Program-made: the position numbers and the translations under genes
Shown here: in pieces, positions 18,916 through 27,743 of the stretch
Position numbering within the stretch: the first letter of the stretch is position 1
How the letters are laid out: the number at the start of each line of letters is the position of its first letter
From: JAJTFA01 sp051715425
GTDB lineage: Bacteria; Bacteroidota; Bacteroidia; UKL13-3
Length of the DNA stretch: 64,000 bases
Reading direction: 5' to 3'
Assembly (NCBI GenBank): GCA_051715425.1
Contig: JBPXJS010000041.1
Span: 124,001-188,000, forward strand
Notes under the pieces: model-generated
The model's input: the letters and a program-made list of their open reading frames with translations, nothing else
What the model was told of the DNA's origin: nothing
Databases searched by the model: none

Positions 18916-19410
18916 ATGGAATTAGTAAAACCGGGGTTGGGTCTCTTATTTTGGATGACAATTACATTCAGTATTGTACTGTATTTGTTATCGAAATTTG
19001 CATGGAAACCCATCCTTAAATCAATAAAAGAGCGCGAAGACTCTATTAATAATGCATTGAATGCGGCTGATGATGCACGCAAACAAATGGATGCATTAAA
19101 ATCAGATAATGAAAAATTACTGAATGAGGCGCGCAAAGAACGAGACAGTATGCTGAAGGAAGCGGCTGAAATGAAGAATACGATTTTAGCTGAAGCGAAA
19201 AAAGCGGCTGATGATGAGTTTAAAAAGAAAGTTGCCTCTGCATCTGAAGAAATTGAGAAGCAAAAGGTGATGGCAATGAATGAACTGAAAAGTCAGATTG
19301 CTTCTTTTTCTGTTGATATGGCAGAAAAAATTCTTCGTAAAAAAATGGAAGACCGTTCACAGCAGGAAGCCTTTGTAAACGAAAACCTGAAATCTATAAC
19401 ATTAAACTAA
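18916..19410 (+). CDS. atpF: F0F1 ATP synthase subunit b
   Basis: A 164-residue stator subunit: one N-terminal membrane span (about 8-27), then a long charged coiled coil (about 35-140) with many Ala, Lys and Glu residues, ending in the segment that contacts delta. The next gene, atpH, starts one base after its stop. Family length and order match. Confidence 0.96.
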   Translation: MELVKPGLGLLFWMTITFSIVLYLLSKFAWKPILKSIKEREDSINNALNAADDARKQMDALKSDNEKLLNEARKERDSMLKEAAEMKNTILAEAKKAADDEFKKKVASASEEIEKQKVMAMNELKSQIASFSVDMAEKILRKKMEDRSQQEAFVNENLKSITLN

Positions 19411-19411
19411 T

Positions 19412-19963
19412 ATGTCAGAATTCAGGGGAGCAGGCCGGTATGCAACAGCATTAATAGATCTCAGCCAGGAGCAAAACAACCTGGAGGTAATCTATAATGA
19501 TATCAAGGTTTTTCTTTCGGTATTAAAACAAAATCCCGCATTGGAAGCCACATTAAAAAGCCCGGTTATTATTGGAGAGAAAAAATTTGCCGTGTTGAAG
19601 AAAATTTTCGGAAGCACTTTTCAGGCAAATACCATTTCCTTTTTTCAGATTATTATCAGAAAAAACCGCGGCATGTTTTTAAAAGCCATTGCAGAGGCTT
19701 TTATACTTCAGTACAACGGGTTAAAAAATATTGCAAGGGCTGAAGTAAAAACAGCTATTGCTTTAGACGAGAAAACCTATGCTGAAGTAAAGGACTTTAT
19801 TGCCAGGAGCACAGGCAAAAACATCGAACTTCAAACCATTGTAGATCCAACACTTGTTGGTGGTATTGTGGTTAAAATGGAAGACCGCTTGTTTGATGCC
19901 AGTATCAAAGGCTCGCTGCAAAAAATCAGAAAAGAATTATTAAACACTTACATTTCTAAATAA
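19412..19963 (+). CDS. atpH: F1 ATP synthase subunit delta
   Basis: A 183-residue stator subunit joining b to the F1 head. The N-terminal helical domain starts FRGAGRYATALIDLSQEQNN. The C-terminal signature is visible as DPTLVGGIVVKMEDRLFDAS, followed by KGSLQKIRKEL. It is packed between atpF and atpA with 1-bp and 6-bp gaps. Confidence 0.96.
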   Translation: MSEFRGAGRYATALIDLSQEQNNLEVIYNDIKVFLSVLKQNPALEATLKSPVIIGEKKFAVLKKIFGSTFQANTISFFQIIIRKNRGMFLKAIAEAFILQYNGLKNIARAEVKTAIALDEKTYAEVKDFIARSTGKNIELQTIVDPTLVGGIVVKMEDRLFDASIKGSLQKIRKELLNTYISK

Positions 19964-19969
19964 AAAACT

Positions 19970-21547
19970 ATGGCAGAGATCAGACCTGATGAGGTTTCGG
20001 CAATCATAAGAGAGCAACTCAGCAACTTCAAATCGGAAGCTGAACTGGAAGAAGTAGGTACCGTACTCCAGGTGGGTGACGGTATTGCACGTATCTACGG
20101 TTTAACCAAGGTACAATCCGGAGAACTTATTGAGTTCGCCAATGGCACACAAGCTATTGTACTTAACCTGGAAGAAGATAACGTAGGTGCGGTATTATTG
20201 GGTTCATCCGACCAGATTGTGGAAGGAGATACCGTAAAACGTACCGGACGTATTGCTTCTATCAAAGTAGGTGAAGGCATGTTGGGCCGCGTGGTAAACA
20301 CACTTGGTCAACCAATTGATGGTAAAGGACCTCTTGCCGGTGAACTTTACGAAATGCCACTGGAGCGCAAAGCTCCCGGTGTAATATACCGTGAACCGGT
20401 AAAAGAACCGCTTCAAACCGGTCTTAAGGCTATTGATGCCATGATTCCTATCGGACGCGGACAACGGGAGTTGATTATCGGTGACCGTCAAACAGGAAAA
20501 ACAGCTGTAGCACTTGATACCATTATCAACCAGAAAGAATTTCATGCTGCAGGAAAACCTGTATATTGTATATATGTAGCTATTGGCCAAAAAGCATCTA
20601 CCGTTGCCCAGGTGGTAAAAACACTGGAAGAAAATGGTGCCATGGCTTATACTGTGGTAGTAGCTGCCACCTCTTCAGATCCAGCTCCAATGCAGTTCTT
20701 TGCCCCAATGGGCGGTGCTGCCATCGGTGAGTTTTTCCGCGATACCGGCCGCCCTGCATTAATCGTATTTGACGATTTATCAAAACAGGCGGTAGCTTAC
20801 CGTGAGGTTTCCCTGCTTCTTCGCAGACCTCCGGGACGTGAGGCTTATCCGGGTGACGTATTTTACCTTCACTCGCGCTTGCTTGAGCGTGCAGCTAAGG
20901 TGAATGCAACGGATGAGATTGCACAAGCCATGAATGATATTCCGGCTTCTATTAAGCACCTCGTAAAAGGTGGCGGATCATTAACCGCTCTTCCTATTAT
21001 CGAAACACAGGCAGGTGACGTTTCTGCATATATTCCTACCAACGTAATTTCTATTACAGACGGACAGATATTCCTTGAAGCCAACTTATTTAATGCAGGT
21101 GTTCGCCCCGCTATCAACGTAGGTATTTCGGTATCGCGTGTGGGTGGTAATGCACAGGTTAAATCCATGCGAAAAGTGGCCGGTACATTAAAGCTGGATC
21201 AGGCGCAATACCGCGAGTTGGAGGCATTCTCCAAATTCGGTTCCGACCTCGACCCTGCTACCAAAGCCGTTTTGGCAAAAGGTGCGCGTAACGTGGAAAT
21301 CCTGAAACAGGGACAATTCTCACCGCTGCGTGTGGAACAACAAATTGCTATTATTTATTTGGGAACAAAAGGTTTATTATCAAATATACCGGTAAATAAA
21401 ATTCGTGAGTTTGAAGGTGAATTGTTACAGTTCCTGGAAACCAAACACAAAAACGTACTTGATGAGTTGAAGAAAGGTAATTTTAATGATGAGATTACCG
21501 GAGTTATTGAGAACGTAGCTAAAGAATTATCGGCTAAATATAATTAA
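19970..21547 (+). CDS. atpA: F1 ATP synthase subunit alpha
   Basis: A 525-residue subunit of the F1 hexamer that binds ATP without turning it over. Walker A is GDRQTGKTAVA near residue 171, the Walker B region is ALIVFDDLSKQA, and the alpha signature is PAINVGISVSRVGG. Length and order match the family. The gap to atpG (73 bp) carries an imperfect inverted repeat. The beta and epsilon genes do not follow atpG here, as is usual in Bacteroidota where they lie elsewhere. Confidence 0.98.
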   Translation: MAEIRPDEVSAIIREQLSNFKSEAELEEVGTVLQVGDGIARIYGLTKVQSGELIEFANGTQAIVLNLEEDNVGAVLLGSSDQIVEGDTVKRTGRIASIKVGEGMLGRVVNTLGQPIDGKGPLAGELYEMPLERKAPGVIYREPVKEPLQTGLKAIDAMIPIGRGQRELIIGDRQTGKTAVALDTIINQKEFHAAGKPVYCIYVAIGQKASTVAQVVKTLEENGAMAYTVVVAATSSDPAPMQFFAPMGGAAIGEFFRDTGRPALIVFDDLSKQAVAYREVSLLLRRPPGREAYPGDVFYLHSRLLERAAKVNATDEIAQAMNDIPASIKHLVKGGGSLTALPIIETQAGDVSAYIPTNVISITDGQIFLEANLFNAGVRPAINVGISVSRVGGNAQVKSMRKVAGTLKLDQAQYRELEAFSKFGSDLDPATKAVLAKGARNVEILKQGQFSPLRVEQQIAIIYLGTKGLLSNIPVNKIREFEGELLQFLETKHKNVLDELKKGNFNDEITGVIENVAKELSAKYN

Positions 21548-21607
21548 TGTGTAGATGTGTGAATGTGCAGATGTAATTTCATTTGCACACTTACACATTT
21601 GCTAATT
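21546..21607. repeat. Imperfect inverted repeat between atpA and atpG
   Basis: Arms of about 28 bases, AATGTGTAGATGTGTG.. and its near-complement ending ..CACATTTGCTAATT, face each other around TAATTT. About 20 of 28 positions match and the mismatches are mostly transitions. It is built of repeating ATGTGCA-like heptads. The role is unknown. Confidence 0.6.
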
Positions 21608-21620
21608 TGCATATCAACAA

Positions 21621-22502
21621 ATGGCAAACTTAAAAGAAGTAAGAACACGTATCACCTCGGTTGGCTCTACGCAGCAAATTACCAAAGCCATGAAGCTGGT
21701 AAGTGCTACCAAGCTGAGAAAAGCCCAGAATGCCATTACGCAGATGAGGCCTTATGCCCTGAAGCTGAATGGTATTTTAGGAAACCTGGCCGACTCGATT
21801 GATGTGGACTCCCTCAATGTTTACTTTAACACACGTGAAGTAAAAAAAGTGCTGCTGGTGGTAATCAGTTCCGACAGGGGATTATGTGGTTCCTTTAACT
21901 CCAATATTGTTAAAAAAACCACCTCTCTGGTTACCGAAAAATATGAAGGAAAAAACATCACCATATTACCCGTTGGTAAAAAAGGATTTGAGTTTTTTAC
22001 CAAACAGCAAAAAATGAAGCTGGAGGTTGTTGCTGATTTTAAAGACACCTTCTTAACCCTAAGTGCCAACGAAGGATTTAAATTGGGTCAATACCTGCTT
22101 GACGTTTATAAAGCCGGCAAGTATGATGTGATTGAGATTGTATACAACCAGTTTAAAAATGCAGCTACACAAATCTTAACCAACGATCAGTTTTTGCCAA
22201 TTGACACCAAAGCATTTGCAGCAGGAAGCAACAGCAAAAACGATTATATTTTTGAGCCATCAAAAGCCGAAATTCTGGAAGAGTTAATTCCACGCATTTT
22301 AAAAACTCAGGTTTACCGTTCTTTACTCGACTCCTCCGCATCGGAACATGGAGCGCGTATGGTGGCTATGGATAAAGCAACGGATAATGCCGGAGAGTTG
22401 CTTAAAGCACTTAAAATTGAATACAACCGCGTGCGTCAGGCGGCCATTACTACCGAAATTTCGGAGATTGTTGGCGGTGCAGCAGCGCTTAGCGGAAAAT
22501 AA
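21621..22502 (+). CDS. atpG: F1 ATP synthase subunit gamma
   Basis: The 293-residue central shaft subunit. The N-terminal coiled-coil helix carries VRTRITSVGSTQQITKAMK, the central domain has SDRGLCGSFNSN, and the C-terminal helix ends with the signature ARMVAMDKATDNAGELL. It is the last gene of the operon and is followed by a clear terminator at 22525-22553. Confidence 0.97.
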   Translation: MANLKEVRTRITSVGSTQQITKAMKLVSATKLRKAQNAITQMRPYALKLNGILGNLADSIDVDSLNVYFNTREVKKVLLVVISSDRGLCGSFNSNIVKKTTSLVTEKYEGKNITILPVGKKGFEFFTKQQKMKLEVVADFKDTFLTLSANEGFKLGQYLLDVYKAGKYDVIEIVYNQFKNAATQILTNDQFLPIDTKAFAAGSNSKNDYIFEPSKAEILEELIPRILKTQVYRSLLDSSASEHGARMVAMDKATDNAGELLKALKIEYNRVRQAAITTEISEIVGGAAALSGK

Positions 22503-22524
22503 ACAGTAACACATATTCCTTAAG

Positions 22525-22553
22525 AAAAGCAGTCTGTTCAGGCTGCTTTTTTT
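22525..22553 (+). terminator. Rho-independent terminator of the atp operon
   Basis: AAAAGCAG (22525-22532) pairs with CTGCTTTT (22543-22550) around a 10-nt loop, followed by a T-run. It lies 23 bp after the atpG stop. Confidence 0.9.
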
Positions 22554-22649
22554 ATTTACCCCTCATTCAGGGAACGCCCTCATTTTATTCTCTAAAAAAT
22601 ATATGGGGCATACAATAAATGAAAAGCACAACCAGTTAAACTCTCAACT

Positions 22650-23174
22650 ATGGATCAGCCTCTCATTTACCGAAAAGCCATTGCGGCCGACATCTTTAAA
22701 CTCTCTATCCTTTTTAAGCAGGTATATATTCAAACATACGGAACCGAAGGCGTATCCGATGAGTTTGCCAATTTTATTACCAGGCAATTTTCTCCTGAAA
22801 GATTAAAAACAACTATTGAACAATATCCATCTCAGGTGATCGTGGCTGAGTACAAAGGAAACCTGGTTGGCGTGGCCGAAATAGAAATGAATAAACAATG
22901 TCCGCTGAAAGGGATTATAGCCCCGGAATTAAATAAACTTTATATTCTTGAATGGTTCTGCGGCAAAGGCATTGGACACCAATTATTGGCCGAGACAGAG
23001 AAAGAAGTAAAAGCAAACGGGTTTGATCAGATGTGGTTATGGGTGCTCATCAGCAATACAAGAGCCATCACCTTTTATGAGAAACATGGCTTTAAATGGA
23101 TAGGAAATACTTTCTTTCAGATGGAAGTGAACAACTACGAAAACAAAGTGATGATCAAACAACTTATTGAGTAG
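22650..23174 (+). CDS. GNAT-family N-acetyltransferase
   Basis: A 174-residue protein with the GCN5-related acetyltransferase fold: acetyl-CoA-binding motif A is EWFCGKGIGHQLLAETE near 108-124, and the motif B region is ISNTRAITFYEKHGFKWIG. The N-terminus IYRKAIAADIFKLSILFKQV resembles members that act on small molecules or protein N-termini, but the substrate cannot be read from sequence. It is a single gene after the atp terminator, convergent with the SRPBCC gene. Confidence 0.88.
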   Translation: MDQPLIYRKAIAADIFKLSILFKQVYIQTYGTEGVSDEFANFITRQFSPERLKTTIEQYPSQVIVAEYKGNLVGVAEIEMNKQCPLKGIIAPELNKLYILEWFCGKGIGHQLLAETEKEVKANGFDQMWLWVLISNTRAITFYEKHGFKWIGNTFFQMEVNNYENKVMIKQLIE

Positions 23175-23223
23175 TTCTTTTTGGTTATGCAGATTTGCTA
23201 AAGGCCTGTTTCAAAGAAATAAG

Positions 23224-23670
23224 CTATATCACCATATTCAACAGTTCTCTTTCAAGCCTGTCAAAATTTTCTTCGTTTTTTGGCCCTGCAAAACGCCTTA
23301 TTTTTTCACATTCTTCCACCGTTTCAAATATCATCCTGAACGAAATGGTTGTTTGTGAATCGCTGATGGACTCAAACCCAACTTCCATATCAAACAATGG
23401 TTGCGAAACCCTTGTCCAACTAATTAATTTCCCGGGTTCGATTGTTTTAAATACGGAAGAATTCTCATAATTGCCCTTTTCAGGCCCATGCATGGTAAGT
23501 ATCCACCTGCCTCCAGGCTTCAGATCAAACTCAAAAAAAGTATTTGTAAACCCTTCCGGTCCCCACCATTTCGCCAAATGCAATGGATTGGCAAAAGCCT
23601 CGTACACGATATTCAAAGGGGCATTCAATACCCTCGAACTATAAATTTCACGATTCCCGTTAGTTGTCAT
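23224..23670 (-). CDS. SRPBCC/AHSA1-domain protein
   Basis: A 148-residue START-like protein. The activator-of-Hsp90 homologue pattern is visible: SSRVLNAPLNIVYEAFANP, LAKWWGPEGF, FDLKPGGRW and SWTRVSQP. Such proteins bind hydrophobic ligands in a deep cavity; many sit near small regulators, and the function is generally unknown. No signal peptide is present. The gene stands alone, facing the GNAT gene. Confidence 0.87.
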   Translation of the reverse strand: MTTNGNREIYSSRVLNAPLNIVYEAFANPLHLAKWWGPEGFTNTFFEFDLKPGGRWILTMHGPEKGNYENSSVFKTIEPGKLISWTRVSQPLFDMEVGFESISDSQTTISFRMIFETVEECEKIRRFAGPKNEENFDRLERELLNMVI

Positions 23671-23834
23671 TTTTTTATCATTTCCTTCACTAAGTGCGTG
23701 CTGTTTTACGAATTTATAGTCTCAACTGGTAATAGGTAACATATAGAAAAACCTAAAGGATATTCATTTCACCTTAGTACAAGTGCGTACCGCGTAGAAT
23801 TAGAACATTAATTGTGAAGGTTTAATGCGCGATA

Positions 23835-24146
23835 TTACAATATCGTAATGGATATTTTACGTCCAAGTCCATACTCTAGCAGTTTGTATAGAGTTGAAAG
23901 TTGAATGTCGCTATGTCCATTTTCAATTCTGGAAATAAAACTTTTCCTGGTACCTGTCTTTTCCGCCAATTGCTCTTGCGTCATTGACGCAAGGCGTCTT
24001 TCTTCTCTGATAACTTCCCCTATAGCAAAAGCTTTAGCCTTTATTTCAAAGTCAGTTCTCTTTGCTGTTCCAATCTGGCCATAACGATTATCAAGATGCT
24101 CATCAAAAGTTGTTATGGTTTTACTTTTTTTGCGTTTCGTTTTCAT
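23835..24146 (-). CDS. XRE-family regulator, probable HigA-type antitoxin
   Basis: A 103-residue protein with a Lys-rich N-terminus and a helix-turn-helix of the Cro/C1 type at about 45-98 (REERRLASMTQEQLAEKTG, then RKSFISRIENGHSDIQLSTL). It overlaps the preceding toxin gene by 4 bp (ATGA at 24143-24146). Toxin first and antitoxin second is the HigBA arrangement. The protein is expected to neutralise the toxin and repress the pair. Confidence 0.85.
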   Translation of the reverse strand: MKTKRKKSKTITTFDEHLDNRYGQIGTAKRTDFEIKAKAFAIGEVIREERRLASMTQEQLAEKTGTRKSFISRIENGHSDIQLSTLYKLLEYGLGRKISITIL

Positions 24147-24499
24147 TTCTTTTTCTCTCTTAATTTTTCGTCAAAATATTCATTCATAATTTTTACCGCC
24201 CTTATCAGTTCTGCAGAAGGAGTCTTTTGTGATTTTTTCTGAAACCCGTTAAACAAAACAACAACTTTACCCTCGTCTAAACAGCAAAAAATACGGTAAA
24301 TATTGCTTTGAAATTCTACCCGAATTTCATACAGGCCATTGGTACCTTCTAAATGCTGAAAAAACTTCTGAGGTATTCTGTCAGCCACAGTGATAACAAA
24401 TAAAACGTAATCAATTTTCTCTTTTACCTTTTCCGTCTGCTGATCGAAGAAATCCAGAAAGTAGCCTTTGAAGTATATTATTTGCCTGTGTCGCTCCAT
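24143..24499 (-). CDS. RelE/HigB-like toxin (Gp49-like family)
   Basis: A 118-residue basic protein of the phage Gp49-like/HigB group: an early aromatic-rich segment (IIYFKGYFLDFF), then LEGTNGLYEIRVEFQSNIYRI and VVLFNGFQKKSQKTPSAEL, which match the core strands and the Lys-rich active face of HigB RNases. Members cut mRNA on the ribosome. It is translationally coupled to the XRE antitoxin. Both genes look complete. Confidence 0.85.
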   Translation of the reverse strand: MERHRQIIYFKGYFLDFFDQQTEKVKEKIDYVLFVITVADRIPQKFFQHLEGTNGLYEIRVEFQSNIYRIFCCLDEGKVVVLFNGFQKKSQKTPSAELIRAVKIMNEYFDEKLREKKK

Positions 24500-24687
24500 C
24501 TTTTTTCAGACACGAAGTTAACGAATAATGGAACATTATCAAACTAAATTTCATATTTATTGCCTGCATAATCTTATTCAACAATCTTCCTTGCTATGGC
24601 AACCACCTGGCGCATTTCCTTTTTGTAAGTTAAAGGATATGAAAAGGGTAAGAACACCTACGGCAATCATCAGTTACTTGCTTCTGC

Positions 24688-25965
24688 TCAATCAAACAGC
24701 TTTGTTATTTTTTCATTTAGCAGCCTTTTTTCCCTTTCAGAACGGGTCATGCCAATGGCTGTTCCAAAACACTGTTTAGCTTTTGTTGCATCATTTTGGT
24801 TGGCATAAATTTCTCCAAGCAGGCTGTGATAGAGATAATAGTTCTCCGCCTTTGTTCTATTGACCAGGTTATTCAGGGCTGCTAAAGCGGCTGTGGTGCC
24901 ATACAATTTTAAAATAATGACCGCCCTGTTTATTTCTGTAATTTCAGATGGCTGTATTTTACATAACCAGTTGTAAAGCTCCAAAATCCGGCTCCAATTG
25001 GTTGTTTCATATTTTTCGGCAATACAATGTTCAAAAGCAATGGCCGCTTCAATATGATAAGAACTAACAGTGTCACCAAATGCAGCCTTATTCATATACA
25101 GGTTTCCTTCTGATATTAAATCAATATTCCACTTGCTTCTGTCTTGCTGGGCAAGAAGTATAATTTCACCTTCTGCCGTCAACCGGCCGCCACTTCTGGA
25201 AGAGTGGAAATACATCAGTGCCATTAAAGCAAATACTTCCGGCAATTGGGTATTTTCATTTTCTGTAAGCAACTTACAAAGCAATATGGCTTCTTCAATC
25301 AGGTCGTTTCTGATTACCTCATCAGAATGGGTGGAGTTATACCCCTCATTAAACAAGAGATAGACAGAACGCAAAACCACGTCAGTTCTGCTTTTCAACT
25401 CATCAGCCAAAGGGATTTCCAATTTTACTTTGCGCTGCCTGAAAAATTCTTTGGTGCGATAAAGGCGTTTTGATACGGTATCTTCTGAGATAAGAAATGC
25501 CTTTGCAATTTCAGCCGTGCTAAAACCGCACAAGGTTTTAAGTACAAGGGTAATTTGATTTTCGGCTGCAATATCGGGGTGGCAACAAACAAACATCATT
25601 CTTAACTGATCGTCCTGCACGGCCTCCTCTTTCCATAAATTATCCATGGTGGTGGCTAATGTGTATTCCGATTTCAGCAACGCCCTTTCCGTATCATTAA
25701 AATCATACAGTTGTGAGTGTTTGTTTTTCCTAACCACATCAATGGCTTTATTTCTGGCCACACGAAAAAGCCATGCTGATGGATTATCCGGAATTCCTCT
25801 AAGCCGCCAAACGTGGATGGCATCAATAAAGGTTTGCTGCACAACATCCTCGGCCGTTTCCAGATTTTCAGTCCCAAAGATCTTGGTTAAAACAGAAACC
25901 ATCTTCCCCGCTTCGTGGCGAAAAAGATGGTCTGCAAAATGGTTAATGTTTATCTGCGTGTCCAA
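24688..25965 (-). CDS. ECF sigma factor of the ECF42 type with C-terminal TPR-like domain
   Basis: A 425-residue sigma factor. Region 2 is FADHLFRHEAGKMVSVL to ARNKAIDVVRKNKH (about 9-80). Region 4 is RMMFVCCHPDIAAENQITL to TVSKRLYRTKEFFRQ (about 120-180). A long C-terminal helical repeat domain of about 230 residues follows. This layout, together with YciI/DGPF neighbours, is the ECF42 group, which has no anti-sigma factor; the C-terminal domain is thought to control activity. The only start that uses the whole region 2 is TTG at 25965, placed directly after the TAA stop of the upstream yciI gene. The next in-frame Met is residue 22. Confidence 0.9.
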   Translation of the reverse strand: MDTQININHFADHLFRHEAGKMVSVLTKIFGTENLETAEDVVQQTFIDAIHVWRLRGIPDNPSAWLFRVARNKAIDVVRKNKHSQLYDFNDTERALLKSEYTLATTMDNLWKEEAVQDDQLRMMFVCCHPDIAAENQITLVLKTLCGFSTAEIAKAFLISEDTVSKRLYRTKEFFRQRKVKLEIPLADELKSRTDVVLRSVYLLFNEGYNSTHSDEVIRNDLIEEAILLCKLLTENENTQLPEVFALMALMYFHSSRSGGRLTAEGEIILLAQQDRSKWNIDLISEGNLYMNKAAFGDTVSSYHIEAAIAFEHCIAEKYETTNWSRILELYNWLCKIQPSEITEINRAVIILKLYGTTAALAALNNLVNRTKAENYYLYHSLLGEIYANQNDATKAKQCFGTAIGMTRSEREKRLLNEKITKLFD

Positions 25966-26316
25966 TTACATTTTCAGTTCTTTGATTTCACGAACTTCTA
26001 CATGCCCGTCTTCAAACTCCAAAATAGGGCATCCTTTTGAAATATCCACGGCTTCATCATAATTATTGGCTTTGCACATCAGGTAACCGCCCACCATTTC
26101 TTTTCCTTCCATGTAGGGACCATCGGTTACCACTTTTTTGGTTCCAAAAACCTGTTTTCCGCTTTGGTCCAGTGGCTGAGCACTTACAAGTTGTCCTTTT
26201 TCCTGTAAGCCTCCCATCCATAACATCCATTTTTGCATGTGAGCCTGCCATGCTTCCGGTGATTTTTGCAATGTTGCGCCATCACCGCCCCTGAATAATA
26301 ATAAGTACTCTTTCAT
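25966..26316 (-). CDS. YciI-family (DGPF) protein 1
   Basis: A 116-residue protein with an alpha/beta ferredoxin-like YciI fold. The family core is VTDGPYMEGKEMVGGYLM, here DGPY instead of DGPF. In other bacteria these proteins are encoded next to ECF42 sigma factors, and their role is unknown. Its stop codon abuts the TTG start of the sigma gene. It is about 20 bp downstream of the second copy and clearly paralogous to it. Confidence 0.88.
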   Translation of the reverse strand: MKEYLLLFRGGDGATLQKSPEAWQAHMQKWMLWMGGLQEKGQLVSAQPLDQSGKQVFGTKKVVTDGPYMEGKEMVGGYLMCKANNYDEAVDISKGCPILEFEDGHVEVREIKELKM

Positions 26317-26335
26317 GTTTAATTCTTTTTGATAT

Positions 26336-26686
26336 TTACATTTCCATTTTTTGAATCGGTCTCACTTCAATTTTACCATTCTCGGTAAAAATAGGGCAAC
26401 CTTTTGCTATTTCAACGGCCTCATCTATATCAGTTGCATTGATGATTAAATATCCACCCACCATTTCCTTGGCTTCCATGTAAGGGCCATCGGTTACCAA
26501 CTTTTTATTTCCTGAAATTTGTTTTCCCAAAGGTTGCAATGGTTCGGCAGAAACCAATATTCCTTTTTGAGCCATATCGCCCATCCATTTCACCCATTCC
26601 TGCATATTATCCATGGCAGCCTGCGAGTCATTGGCATTATGTGCATGATTCTCGCCTCCTCTTGTTAAAAGCATAAATTTTTCCAT
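26336..26686 (-). CDS. YciI-family (DGPF) protein 2
   Basis: A 116-residue paralogue of the preceding YciI protein with the same landmarks (MLLTRGGENHAHN, VTDGPYMEAKEMVGGYLI, EIAKGCPIF). The first residues after Met match the family. The two copies arose by tandem duplication and probably form a co-regulated set with the sigma factor. Confidence 0.88.
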   Translation of the reverse strand: MEKFMLLTRGGENHAHNANDSQAAMDNMQEWVKWMGDMAQKGILVSAEPLQPLGKQISGNKKLVTDGPYMEAKEMVGGYLIINATDIDEAVEIAKGCPIFTENGKIEVRPIQKMEM

Positions 26687-26724
26687 TTCTGATTTTATTA
26701 AATTTGTTATCGGTTATTAAACTT

Positions 26725-27066
26725 TTACATGCCCGGGATTGGCATGGTTTCATGAATCTCAATGCTACAAGCCCCACCCATTCCTAAATGTGGATGCCCG
26801 TCAAGTAAGGTTATTGCCTCCTTCATGTCATTTGCCTGAAGCACAGAGTAACCGGTTACTTCCTTAGTGCTATGCTGGTTTTCGCCATTTGCTCCAAGTA
26901 CCAGGCCACCCATTAAAGGAGCTCCAAGGTCTACCAATTTGTCTCCGCATCTTTGAGCCCATTTCATCCAGCCCTCCATACCTGCCTTTTGCTGATCAGG
27001 AGTTGCGGCTGCCATTTGTTTCATGCCTTCATTTGTTGCATGATAAATTACAATAAATTTTTTCAT
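26725..27066 (-). CDS. YciI-like protein 3, divergent, first gene of the ECF42 operon
   Basis: A 113-residue protein of the same general fold: MKKFIVIYHATNEGMKQMA, MEGWMKWAQRCGDKLVDLG, EVTGYSVLQANDMKEAITLL and HPHLGMGGACSIEIHE. It lacks the DGPY motif of its two neighbours, so it is a separate subfamily rather than a recent duplicate. It lies at the head of the unit 26725-24688, about 40 bp from a candidate ECF promoter at 27106-27134. Confidence 0.82.
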   Translation of the reverse strand: MKKFIVIYHATNEGMKQMAAATPDQQKAGMEGWMKWAQRCGDKLVDLGAPLMGGLVLGANGENQHSTKEVTGYSVLQANDMKEAITLLDGHPHLGMGGACSIEIHETMPIPGM

Positions 27067-27105
27067 TTCTGTTTTTTTTAAGGGTTAATATTGATTTACC
27101 CCCCT

Positions 27106-27134
27106 ATGACGAATGACTTTTTGAAATTTGGACA
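27106..27134 (-). promoter_or_regulatory. Candidate ECF42-dependent promoter
   Basis: On the minus strand TGTCCA (27134-27129) and CGTCAT (27111-27106) are separated by 17 bp. As I recall, ECF42 promoters in Streptomyces use TGTCGA at -35 and CGA/TC at -10, so five of six and four of four positions agree. It is upstream of the YciI-sigma operon and suggests self-activation. Confidence 0.5.
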
Positions 27135-27266
27135 GGACAATAAAAATAATTTGAAAATATTTTCCGGAAGGTCTGTTTATCCTTCTAAATATTGCTTATA
27201 CACGGGCTATTGTAAGAAATTGCCACCTCTAAGTTGACCAATTGAGGTCCATCAGCTTTTAGACAA

Positions 27267-27743
27267 TTATTGGTTCAGTATGGAAGTTTGTCCGCTCAGC
27301 AGCTTCCACCCTTCTGGTCGTTTAATTAATACCCCGGTTTCTACAAGGGAAAAGGTCATTTCCTTGCCTGCAGTGTCGGTCATCCTGGAGCGAAGTCGCC
27401 CGGTATAAATTGCCAGATCCCTGGTTAAGGGCAAAACTGTTAAGGTATCAAAAAAGTTAACAACAGATTTGTATTTAGGGGCATTTTGTTTTAACACGGT
27501 TGCTACACTGTCATACGAAATGGCACTTGCATATCCTGGCGGAACCCAAAAGAAACCAGGTGAATGATCCAGGTATTTAAACTCTGCAGTCAATCCTGAT
27601 TCTTGGATATCATGGTAATAATCTGTCAACGTTTGTTTAACATCCCTCACAATAGCTGTCTTTTCGCCTTCATCCAGTGGTGCCGATTGTCTGCACGAAA
27701 CAATTGCCAGGGTGATAAAAATGGTCGATATAAAACGTGTCAT
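27267..27743 (-). CDS. NTF2-like lipoprotein, unknown function
   Basis: A 158-residue protein. A short signal sequence ends in lipobox AIVSC (Cys about residue 17). The rest looks like a SnoaL/DUF4440-type cone fold (VKQTLTDYYHDIQESG, YLDHSPGFFWVPPGY, YTGRLRSRMTDTAGKEM, ETGVLIKRPEGWKLLSG), often seen in small secreted proteins of Bacteroidota. No catalytic residues can be named. It stands alone; the 200 bp upstream of the YciI operon and the 220 bp on its other side hold no further gene. Confidence 0.75.
   Translation of the reverse strand: MTRFISTIFITLAIVSCRQSAPLDEGEKTAIVRDVKQTLTDYYHDIQESGLTAEFKYLDHSPGFFWVPPGYASAISYDSVATVLKQNAPKYKSVVNFFDTLTVLPLTRDLAIYTGRLRSRMTDTAGKEMTFSLVETGVLIKRPEGWKLLSGQTSILNQ

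Noticed and set aside
24500..24687. Small gene between the toxin-antitoxin pair and the sigma factor
   Set aside because: Open frames here are short and lack any family pattern or start context; it is treated as intergenic.
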